A stretch of DNA of 64,000 bases from Streptomyces paradoxus (GTDB taxonomy: Bacteria; Actinomycetota; Actinomycetes; Streptomycetales; Streptomycetaceae). Where the stretch lies: positions 310,001 to 374,000 of the forward strand of contig NZ_JACHGV010000008.1 of the NCBI RefSeq assembly GCF_014202475.1. The letters are read 5' to 3'. Below, piece after piece: positions 41,475 through 48,835 of the stretch; position 1 is the first letter of the stretch, and each line of letters opens with the position of its first letter. A model generated the notes under the pieces. That model worked only from the letters and a program-made list of their open reading frames with translations. It searched no databases and was not told where the DNA came from. Both the position numbers and the translations under genes were made by a program.

Positions 41475-41630
41475 ATACGTGGGTCGGTGCGGATTGCCGC
41501 CGAAGTCGCTCCGGTCGAGGGGGAGTCGTTCTCACGCGGAATTCCTGACATGTGTCAGGACCGTCCCTGCCGGTTCCCTCCTAGCCTTTCGTGCACCGTC
41601 CTTCAGTGACAGCAGGAAGAGGGATACTTC

Positions 41631-41996
41631 ATGCGACTTCACCTGCGCGTGCGCGCCGCCGCGCTGACCGCGGCCGCCGCCCTCGGGAGTCTGGGCCTGA
41701 TCGTGCCCACGGCCTCGGCGAGTGCCCAGCACCAGTGCACGCTCGAGACGAACGCCTACTACTGCTACAACGTCTACGCCGCGAAGGTGTACGACAAGTT
41801 CGACGGCACCGGCAAGGTCGTCGGCTATATGTACTCCACCTACAGCTGGTTCAGTTGCCGGCTCGACAACGGCGGCTACGTGGGCGGCCCGCACCCGAAC
41901 CGCTGGCTGCTGACGAAAGCGGACAACGGTGTCTGGGGATGGATGAAGGACACGTCCGTCAGCTCCGAGACCGACCCCCTGATCCGCTGCAACTGA
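41631..41996 (+). CDS. Small secreted protein with cysteine pairs
   Basis: 121 residues from ATG 41631. A clear Sec signal peptide (LRVRAAALTAAAALGSLGLI ... ASA) is followed by a mature domain of about 90 residues, with CTLETNAYYCYN, SWFSCRLDNGG and a final DPLIRCN giving four cysteines. The Tyr/Trp-rich beta pattern (KVVGYMYSTYSWFSC, NRWLLTKADNGVWGWMKDTS) looks SH3-like. Such small exoproteins in Streptomyces have unknown roles. GGAAGAGGG lies just before the start. It is divergent from the rhamnosidase, with about 230 bp between starts. Confidence 0.8.
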   Translation: MRLHLRVRAAALTAAAALGSLGLIVPTASASAQHQCTLETNAYYCYNVYAAKVYDKFDGTGKVVGYMYSTYSWFSCRLDNGGYVGGPHPNRWLLTKADNGVWGWMKDTSVSSETDPLIRCN

Positions 41997-42200
41997 CCGC
42001 CCGCGCCGGTCCTGGACGCGCAGCAGCGCCGTTACGGCGACCGTGGCCACCCGGACCGTGAGGGCGCGCAACGAGCCGGGCTCCACATCGTCTCCCGCGC
42101 CTTTTCCGTCCCACTCACGCAGAAGTTCTGCTGCCGTCCCCGATAACTGCTCACACCAACTGCTGTGCACCGTTGGTGCCGCTTGTGCCGAGTGGCGCAG

Positions 42201-42614
42201 TTACTCGTCGTCGAGCTGGTGGTCGGCCCAGACGTAGCTTTCGGGGAGCAGGTCGGTGATGCGGACGGTTCGGATGCGGTCGCCTTTTCCGACGATGACT
42301 TTGAGATCGGGGAAGTAGTCGAGAAGGACCTGGCGGCACCGGCCGCACGGAGGGACCACTCCTCGGTTGCGGTCTCCCACGGCGACGACAGTGTCCAGTT
42401 CGTAAGCGCCCTGGGCGGCTGCCGTGCCGATGAGGACGAGCTCGGCGCAGGGTCCTCCGGTGAAGTGATAGGCGTTCACCGCGGTGACGATCCGGCCGTC
42501 CCGGGCGCGGGCCGCGGCTGCCATGGTGTGGTTGTCGCCCCGGCAGTGGGTGCGAGCGATGTGCGCTGCGGCCGCTATGAGTTCGTCGTCGATGGTGTGA
42601 GTCTGCGTGGTCAT
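42201..42614 (-). CDS. Cytidine-deaminase-like protein
   Basis: 137 residues from ATG 42614 (MTTQTHTIDDELIAAAAHIA). The zinc/catalytic motifs are NAYHFTGGPCAELVLIGTAA (Cys-Ala-Glu) and VVPPCGRCRQVLLDYFP (PCxxC), typical of the CDA fold that includes cytidine deaminase and blasticidin-S deaminase. The His-Phe-Thr-Gly-Gly-Pro-Cys form resembles the blasticidin-S-deaminase-like group more than housekeeping Cdd. The protein would deaminate a cytosine nucleoside or an analogue. No operon partner. It could contribute to nucleoside salvage or antibiotic resistance. Confidence 0.88.
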   Translation of the reverse strand: MTTQTHTIDDELIAAAAHIARTHCRGDNHTMAAAARARDGRIVTAVNAYHFTGGPCAELVLIGTAAAQGAYELDTVVAVGDRNRGVVPPCGRCRQVLLDYFPDLKVIVGKGDRIRTVRITDLLPESYVWADHQLDDE

Positions 42615-42798
42615 CGGCTCTGCTTCCGTTCGGTATGAGGCGACGTTGACTCGAGCGACCAGGGCGTGCAAGCGATTTCCGGCGCAGGCGCGAGGAAGTC
42701 CCGTCTCAGCGGCATGCTGTCGATGCCGTCGACAGCAAGCAATTGCGCAGCGGCCTATCAGGTCGACGTGGTTCGGTGCGGTACCCGATCATGGGTTC

Positions 42799-43317
42799 AT
42801 GCCCCTGAGCGAGACCCTTGCCCGAGTTGATGCCGACCTGGCCGCCTGCCGGATACCCGTCGCGCGCCAGCGTTTGCGCGGTCTGGTCTCATCCTTTCCG
42901 CACGACCTGACGCTCCGTCGGCGTCTGGCCGAGGTGTACCGGCTCTACGGCGATGCCGCCGAGGCGGGACGCTGGATGTACCTCGAAGAGGACCGCAACG
43001 CCGACGAGACCGCCGCCTTCGAGGCGCGGTACAGGTCTCCCGGGTGGCGGATGAAGGCCCTGGCCTGGCGCGGACCGGAGACGACGGCTGCCACCTCCTT
43101 CGCGGAGAAGCAGCGGCTCGCCGTGCGGACGGCTTGGGCTGAGGAGCTGGGACACCCCGTCGACTGGGACGACCCCGCCTCCTACCGGGAGGGCGTGGAG
43201 AAGAAGTACGACGAGCCATGGACGGTCGGTGGTGTGCTGGCGGGCGTCGGCTGCCTGGTGGGGGCCCTCGGGTTCATCGCGATCTGGGTCAATGGCGTCG
43301 TGGCGCTCTTCGACTGA
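42799..43317 (+). CDS. DUF6584 family protein
   Basis: 172 residues from ATG 42799. The conserved order is LARVDADLAACRIPVARQRL, then RGLVSSFPHDLTLRRRLAEV, YRLYGDAAEAGRWMYLEEDR and MKALAWRGPETTAATSFAEK. The helical first 65 residues resemble a TPR-like unit. A single transmembrane helix at the C-terminus (LAGVGCLVGALGFIAIWVNG) anchors it with most of the chain inside. Family named from memory; function unknown. Confidence 0.8.
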   Translation: MPLSETLARVDADLAACRIPVARQRLRGLVSSFPHDLTLRRRLAEVYRLYGDAAEAGRWMYLEEDRNADETAAFEARYRSPGWRMKALAWRGPETTAATSFAEKQRLAVRTAWAEELGHPVDWDDPASYREGVEKKYDEPWTVGGVLAGVGCLVGALGFIAIWVNGVVALFD

Positions 43318-43443
43318 CCCGGATCACCATGCGGCCGGTGCCGGTGCCGTGACGTAAGACTTCCGTCATCCGCGCCGGGGTACACACCGCCCACGTGCCC
43401 TGTTGAACAGAGCGGAGAAAGCACTCAGGGAATCGGGGCGGGC

Positions 43444-43655
43444 ATGAGGCGTGGACGGAAGACGTGGGCAGGCCGTTGACCATCGGAGTGCTGGTGGCAG
43501 CGGTCACCGGTGTCTCCCTGGGGTTGCACTGGTTCCAGCCGTGGAAGCTGTGGCAGGACGAGACCGTGCAGGAGGCCCTGCCCGGTGCCGTCGCACCGGC
43601 ACCACCTCCGGCCGGAACATCCTCCGTGTCGATCACCACGGTCTGCAGCATGTAA
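43444..43655 (+). pseudogene. 5' fragment of a DM13-type electron-transport lipoprotein-like gene
   Basis: MRRGRKTW (from ATG 43444) and, in another frame from GTG 43464, GRPLTIGVLVAAVTGVSLGL followed by HWFQPWKLWQDETVQEALPG resemble the membrane-anchored N-terminus of Streptomyces DM13-domain proteins. The DM13 domain itself, normally over 100 residues, is missing; the frame stops at 43655. The following 300 bases to the MFS fragment show only scrambled, protein-like pieces. Confidence 0.5.
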
Positions 43656-43950
43656 CGGTGGGCGGGATCGGCCGGGTTGGCACTGGTGAGCTTGCCCGGG
43701 GCATGGACGGTGTACCGGTGGCGGCGCCGGTCTCCACGCTGACGGCCGTGGCCTGGTTCCTGAGCGTCGGAGGCGTCCTCCTGCTGGCCGAGTGCGTGCC
43801 ACCGTGCCCCGCCAACGGGCTGCTGCGCATGGTCCTGCCCTTCGCCTCCTGCCCGTCGCATGGCGACTGACCTGATTCTTCGTACGGCCCCTGTACCGGC
43901 TCTTCCCCGACGAACCCGGCCGGCCCGATCGCGGCGAGGCACGGGACTGA

Positions 43951-44772
43951 CGGGTCGGCCCGGGCTGGGGCCTGGCCGTCGACGCTCTCAGCTTCGCGCT
44001 CGCCGCCGCGTCCTTCGCCCTGATCCGCGTCCAGGTCGCGCGGCCGGCGCCCAGCCCCGGCCTCGTGCATGAACTGCGCGTCGGCTGGCAGGAGTTCACC
44101 TCCCGCAGCTGGGTGTGGGTGATCGTGGTGGCCTTCTGCTTCCTCAACGCCGGCATCACCGCCTCGTTCTCGGTCCTCGGCCCTGCTGTCGCCGACACCA
44201 CCGGAATCGGCCGCAGCGGCTGGGGCCTGGTCGTCGCCGCGGGCTCGCTCGGCGCGGTCGCCGGCAGCGTACTGTCGCTCCGCTGGCGGCCCCGGCGCGC
44301 GATCCTGGTCGGCTGCGCACTGATGGGCCTGACGGCGATGACCCCGCTGCTGCTCGCGCTCGCCCCGTACACCTGGGCGCTGGTGGTGGCCGACTTCGTG
44401 GCCGGCGTGGGTATCGAGCAGGCCGGCGTCGCCTGGTACCCCACCCTCAACGAGCAGATCCCCGAGGACCGCCTTGCACGCGTCTACGCCTACGACGACC
44501 TCGGCTCCTACCTCGCACTCCCGCTCGCCCAGTTCGCCGCCGGACCCGCTGTCCTCCTCCTGGGCCTCCATGCCACCCTCTACGCCGCCGCCGCGCTCAT
44601 CCTCCTCGCCACCCTCGTCATGGTCGCCACCCCCTCCATCCGCGCGCTGGTCCCGACCACCCGCGGAACCGCTGCCGGCCTCCAAAGAGCCGGTGGCCGG
44701 CTGAAATCGGGTCTGCTGCCTTCGAATGGACGGCCATGCAAGCCATTCAGCGACTGGCAGAGGGGACGCTGA
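43951..44772 (+). pseudogene. C-terminal half of an MFS transporter
   Basis: The frame is open from 43951, just after an in-frame TGA at 43948-43950, and reads GWGLAVDALSFALAAASFAL, then VIVVAFCFLNAGITASFSVL and WALVVADFVAGVGIEQAGVA. These are transmembrane helices from about helix 6 onward of a 12-helix major facilitator. The first half is gone; the earliest ATG in frame is at 44065. The last 40 residues (TRGTAAGLQRAGGRLKSGLL) are atypical. With no N-terminal half it cannot form a transporter. It is a remnant of a recombination or deletion event that also cut the DM13 gene. Confidence 0.7.
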
Positions 44773-44854
44773 TCGGACCCTGGGCCGTAAGATCTCGGCG
44801 CGAGGCGGTGCCGCAGTGGCCGAGTGCTCGCCCAAAGGAACCTCGGAGAATCCC

Positions 44855-45661
44855 ATGCACCGTCCTCTCGTCCTCGCCGCTGCCGTTGCGCTGCTGTGCG
44901 CCGGCTGTTCCACGGCCGACGCCGAAGACCGCGACAAGACGGCGGCCGCGTCACCGTCAGCATCGTCCTCCGGCTCCCGCACTGCCGTGCGCACAGCCGT
45001 GGCGGCTCTCCGTGCGGACAGCGCCGGGTTTCGCCAGGAGGTCGAACTGGAGGGTGAGGGTCAGGTCTACGGCCTCACCGTCACCGGCGGATTCGACTTC
45101 GCCGCGGACAAGGGCCACCTGGCGGTGGACCTCCCAGGGGGCGCCATCGACCACAGCGACCAGGTCTTCGCGGACGGCAAAATCTACATCAGCGGCGTCC
45201 AGGGAATCGGCGAGGATGCCTGGGGGGTCATGCCCCGGGACGAAGCGGAGGCGCACTACCTGCTGCGAGCCCCGCTCAACGACCCCGAGCACGTCTTGGA
45301 GCAGATTGCCGCGATGCGCAAGATCTCACGGGAGGGCGAGGAGAACATCAAGGGGGTGCGCACCGTGCGCTACCGCGGCATCCTCGACCACCGGACCGTC
45401 ACCCTGCGCATGGCCCCGGACGTGAGCACGAGGATGAACCAGGCCCGCGACAGCCTGGGCAGCGACCTGCCGGTCTTCGCCGATGCGTGGGTCGACGGCC
45501 GGGGACGGCTGGTGCAGACCCGCATGAGCGTGAACATGTCCGGTACGCGGGCGACGCTGACCATGGCCCTCTCGGACATCGGTGAGCCGGTCCGCGTGAC
45601 CATTCCGCGGGCCGCGGACACGGTCCCCGTCACCGAGGTCGGCGGCATCCTGAACGGCTGA
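44855..45661 (+). CDS. Secreted lipoprotein, LppX/LolA-like
   Basis: 268 residues from ATG 44855. A lipoprotein signal with lipobox LLCAGC is followed by a Ser/Thr linker and a large beta-rich domain: VRTAVAALRADSAGFRQEVE, DKGHLAVDLPGGAIDHSDQV, FADGKIYISGVQGIGEDAWG and ISREGEENIKGVRTVRYRGI. This half-barrel pattern matches the LppX/LprG (DUF1396) type of lipid-carrier lipoproteins, common in actinobacteria. It probably binds a hydrophobic molecule at the outer face of the membrane. The lipoprotein encoded at 57304-58518 has similar features. Specific lipid unknown. Confidence 0.8.
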   Translation: MHRPLVLAAAVALLCAGCSTADAEDRDKTAAASPSASSSGSRTAVRTAVAALRADSAGFRQEVELEGEGQVYGLTVTGGFDFAADKGHLAVDLPGGAIDHSDQVFADGKIYISGVQGIGEDAWGVMPRDEAEAHYLLRAPLNDPEHVLEQIAAMRKISREGEENIKGVRTVRYRGILDHRTVTLRMAPDVSTRMNQARDSLGSDLPVFADAWVDGRGRLVQTRMSVNMSGTRATLTMALSDIGEPVRVTIPRAADTVPVTEVGGILNG

Positions 45662-45765
45662 ACCGAGAGGCCGGGGCCCGGAGTCCAGGCTCAAGGTCAG
45701 TGACGTGGCCGGTAAGGTAGTGCTCTTCGGGCTGCTTGGCTCCGGAGTCCCAGAGGCGATCGCTC

Positions 45766-46719
45766 ATGAACCTCCGCCCTCTCCCTGCTGTTTCCGATGA
45801 CGCGATACACAACGTGTGGCGGCTTCCCGCCGCTGATGCGATGCGGGGACACCGAGCCCTTTGGTGGAGCGTCGGGCCCGCCGGGGAGCTCGCGGTCCTG
45901 TTGGTCCACCGGCGGTATCTGCATCACGCCCGCTACGTCAAGGGGTGGATCAGGTGGTGGCCTGAAGTTCCGTTCACGGGCGAGCTGGTCACCGTCACGG
46001 GCCAGGAGGAGCGGCGCATCCCGGTGAAGGACATCCGGATGCGGCCCAGCCACTTGGCCCTGCTTCCGAACTCCCGCTTCCTGCTGGTGAGCGGGCGTAC
46101 GTCCCGCACCGAGACCGAGGGGCTCTGGGCGTCCAACGCTGTGGTGTTCTCCTCGTCCGGGACACCGGAGGCCGAATTCTGTGTCGGCGATGACATTCCC
46201 GCCCTGGTCACCGACGTCCACGGTGGCATCTGGACGGCCTACGGCGATGAAGGCATCTACGGCGGCCACCCCGAGTCGGGAGCGGGCCTCGCGGGCTGGG
46301 ACACCCGGGGCAGGATCTCCTGGGCTCCCGGGGGCCGCCTGCCCGACCACCCACTGGAAGGCTGCACCGCCGCGACCGAGAACGAACATGTATGGCTCGT
46401 CTGGTACTCCGGGAGCAGCAGGGGCGGCACCTTCCTGACACGGATCACCCCGTCCACCGGCGACGTTGTCAGCTACCCCAGCCCCGTTCCCGATCCGGAC
46501 GGATTCGCGGTCTGCGACAACAGGGCGGTGCTCACTCGCCGCGACCACAACAAGCGGTCCGTTGAACTCGTACGTGCCGAGCTGAACGGCTCCACCTGGG
46601 CAGTGACCGGCCGCCGTCGGCTACGGGTGCCCGGTCGAGTCGTCATGCACTGTGGCCAAGGCCGCGACGGTTCCCTCTGGCTCCGCGCGGGCAACACATG
46701 GTTGCGCATAGAAGCATGA
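45766..46719 (+). CDS. Hypothetical protein, possible beta-propeller
   Basis: 317 residues from ATG 45766. Recurrent strand-turn units such as LWWSVGPAGELAVLLVHRRY, LALLPNSRFLLVSGRTSRTE, IPALVTDVHGGIWTAYGDEG and GWDTRGRISWAPGG suggest a beta-propeller. It ends DGSLWLRAGNTWLRIEA. There is no signal peptide or catalytic motif, so it is probably cytoplasmic. Similar orphan proteins occur widely in Streptomyces and have no known role. Confidence 0.7.
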   Translation: MNLRPLPAVSDDAIHNVWRLPAADAMRGHRALWWSVGPAGELAVLLVHRRYLHHARYVKGWIRWWPEVPFTGELVTVTGQEERRIPVKDIRMRPSHLALLPNSRFLLVSGRTSRTETEGLWASNAVVFSSSGTPEAEFCVGDDIPALVTDVHGGIWTAYGDEGIYGGHPESGAGLAGWDTRGRISWAPGGRLPDHPLEGCTAATENEHVWLVWYSGSSRGGTFLTRITPSTGDVVSYPSPVPDPDGFAVCDNRAVLTRRDHNKRSVELVRAELNGSTWAVTGRRRLRVPGRVVMHCGQGRDGSLWLRAGNTWLRIEA

Positions 46720-46793
46720 ACAGCCCGGATCCCCGGTGCTCGCTTCCGGCAGAACCTCCGTGTTGCGACCAAGGGCCCGTCGGTGAGGGCGAC

Positions 46794-47366
46794 CTACTTC
46801 AATGCGGCCTTCAGCGCATTCGCAGTGGGCCCTGAGTCCGTGGAAGGAACCTTCCAGCGAAACGCGACGCCGTCACCGTCGACGTAGACGAGGGTGCCGC
46901 CCTTCTCGACGCGGGTGATGTCGAACGCAACGGTGTCGACCTGGTGGGTGTGGGCCCGCACCACTGGCTTGCCACCGCCATCGTTGAAGCCGATGGGGGC
47001 GATACGTCCTGCGCCCGCGCTGTTTCCGGCCTTGATGGTCTTCCCGTCAAGCGTCTTCCACCGGAAGCCGCCCTGGGCGGCTGTGGTCGTCACCGACTCC
47101 TCGGCCCGATTCCCTGCTCTGAACGCGACCACAGCGAAGAGACCGCGCTCCGGAGCGCCGGCGCCGGCCTTGTCGACGTAGACGAGGGTTTCCGGGGTGA
47201 TCTGCGCGGTGCCTTTTCCGCTGGCGCCGGCGGTGTCGGCGGTCTGCCCGAACGTGAGCGCGGTGCTTGGGCTCGGGTGCGGATCACTCTGTCCGTCACC
47301 ACCGGAACAGGCAACGAGACTCAGACAAGTTGCGGCGAGCACGGATGCTCTGGCGACATGGAGCAT
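46794..47366 (-). CDS. Lipoprotein of unknown function
   Basis: 190 residues from ATG 47366, preceded by GGGGGGATC. The signal LHVARASVLAATCLSLVACS has lipobox LVAC, so lipidation should occur at that Cys. The mature part carries PSTALTFGQTADTAGASGKG, TAQITPETLVYVDKAGAGAP and KGGTLVYVDGDGVAFRWKVP, a beta-sandwich pattern of Ig-like Streptomyces lipoproteins. It is located on the outer face of the membrane. No partner is evident; the SpoIIE phosphatase gene 152 bases upstream on the same strand is probably independent. Confidence 0.8.
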   Translation of the reverse strand: MLHVARASVLAATCLSLVACSGGDGQSDPHPSPSTALTFGQTADTAGASGKGTAQITPETLVYVDKAGAGAPERGLFAVVAFRAGNRAEESVTTTAAQGGFRWKTLDGKTIKAGNSAGAGRIAPIGFNDGGGKPVVRAHTHQVDTVAFDITRVEKGGTLVYVDGDGVAFRWKVPSTDSGPTANALKAALK

Positions 47367-47518
47367 GATCCCCCCGGACCGGAACAGACGCACCAGGCAA
47401 TTGCTGCGACACGCTAGCAAGCCCCTGGACCATCGCCTGTTCGGGGGCAGCCCGGGCTCCTCGTGGTCGTTCATGACGAGAGGGACTCTCACCATCAGTT
47501 GGCCGCCCGCACGACGAT

Positions 47519-48646
47519 TCAGCCCCCGGCGCCGAGAACCCCCCGATCCTGGGCCGCGGTGCGCCTCAGCGCCAGGGCCGCGATGTCGTCGTCGAGCCTT
47601 CCGCCGCTGTGCTGGAGCAGATCCCGGTGCAGCTGGTCGAGCAGCTCGCGGGGGTGCTCGGGGTCCTGCAGCCGCATCCAGTCCGGCAACGGGAAGAACT
47701 GGCCCGTGTGGTCCCGGGCCTCCGATACGCCGTCCGTGTAGAGCAGCAACTGCGCACCCGGGTCGAAGGCGACGGTGTCGATCCAGTAGCGGTCTCCGAT
47801 GAGCGCCGCGAGGTTGAGGGGCGGGGAGGGGATGGTGGGCACCAGGACCCGGACCTTCCCGCACTGCGCGATCAACGGAGGGGGATGCCCGCAGTTGAGA
47901 ATTCTCAGCCGGCCGCCGCCGGGCGGGATCTCGGCCAGGAGAGCAGTGGCGAAGTGCTCGGGCTGGTCCTGGACGGGAAACGCGGCACTGTGGCGCGTGA
48001 CGGTGGTCTCCAGGCGGTGGACGATGCCCAGCAGGTCGGGCTCGTCGTAGGCGGCTTCCCTGAAGCAGCTGATCACCGCCGAGGCCGCCCCCACCGCGGA
48101 CAGACCCTTGCCCCGTACGTCGCCGATGAGCAGCCGGACCCCGTACGGTGTGCCGATCGCCTCGTAGAAGTCGCCGCCGATCCTGGCCTGTTCCTGGGCC
48201 GCCAGATACAGCGATTCGATCTCGACGCCCTCGATGCGGTGCGGCAGCGGGCGTAGCAGCACCTTCTGGGCCGCGTCGGCGACGAGCCGGACCTGGAAGA
48301 GCGTCTCCTCGCGCTGAAGCCGGACGTGGCTGCCGTACGCCGCCGCCAGGGTGACCGCGATGATCGCGGCCGATGTGTACTGCGTCCCCAGATCGGTGTG
48401 GAAGAAGCTGAGGACGATCATGAGGAGCAGGCAGAACGCCCCCAGTGACATCGTGGGCAGCACGGGCCACATCGCGGCCGCGAGGGCGGGCGCGGCGGGC
48501 AGGAGGCGGCTGAAGGCGATTTCCCTGGGGGTGGAGAACGCCAGGCCGGCGATGAGAACGGTCAGGACCAAGGGCGCCAGCCGGGAAGCCTCCCATCGGC
48601 CGCTGTAGGCGGGGCGACGGCGCCACGGCCGTGCAGACGTGATCAC
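47519..48646 (-). CDS. Membrane PP2C/SpoIIE-type serine phosphatase
   Basis: 375 residues from ATG 48646. Three or four hydrophobic helices fill residues 25-105 (APLVLTVLIAGLAFST, LGAFCLLLMIVLSFF, SAAIIAVTLAAAYG). A short linker leads to the SpoIIE domain: LPHRIEGVEIESLYLAAQEQ, ARIGGDFYEAIGTPYGVRLL, IGDVRGKGLSAVGAASAV and LLLYTDGVSEARD, with the metal-binding Asp residues of PP2C intact. Such phosphatases dephosphorylate anti-sigma-factor antagonists and so release sigma factors under stress. It is divergent from the large sensor phosphatase, but the 190-base gap shows no clear shared operator. Confidence 0.9.
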   Translation of the reverse strand: MITSARPWRRRPAYSGRWEASRLAPLVLTVLIAGLAFSTPREIAFSRLLPAAPALAAAMWPVLPTMSLGAFCLLLMIVLSFFHTDLGTQYTSAAIIAVTLAAAYGSHVRLQREETLFQVRLVADAAQKVLLRPLPHRIEGVEIESLYLAAQEQARIGGDFYEAIGTPYGVRLLIGDVRGKGLSAVGAASAVISCFREAAYDEPDLLGIVHRLETTVTRHSAAFPVQDQPEHFATALLAEIPPGGGRLRILNCGHPPPLIAQCGKVRVLVPTIPSPPLNLAALIGDRYWIDTVAFDPGAQLLLYTDGVSEARDHTGQFFPLPDWMRLQDPEHPRELLDQLHRDLLQHSGGRLDDDIAALALRRTAAQDRGVLGAGG

Positions 48647-48835
48647 AAAAGCATCTTATCGGGCTAATCGGTCACAGGGCGGGGAAGGATCATGCGGACG
48701 CGAGATTTCCCGGCGGACGACCAGGTTCCGAGAGGAGAGTGCGCACGGCGCTCAGCTGCACAGACGCCCGAGATCAGTCGAACAGGGGTCGGGTGCGCCC
48801 TGGCCACTTGGGATCACCGGTGTTAAAAAGGTCGC

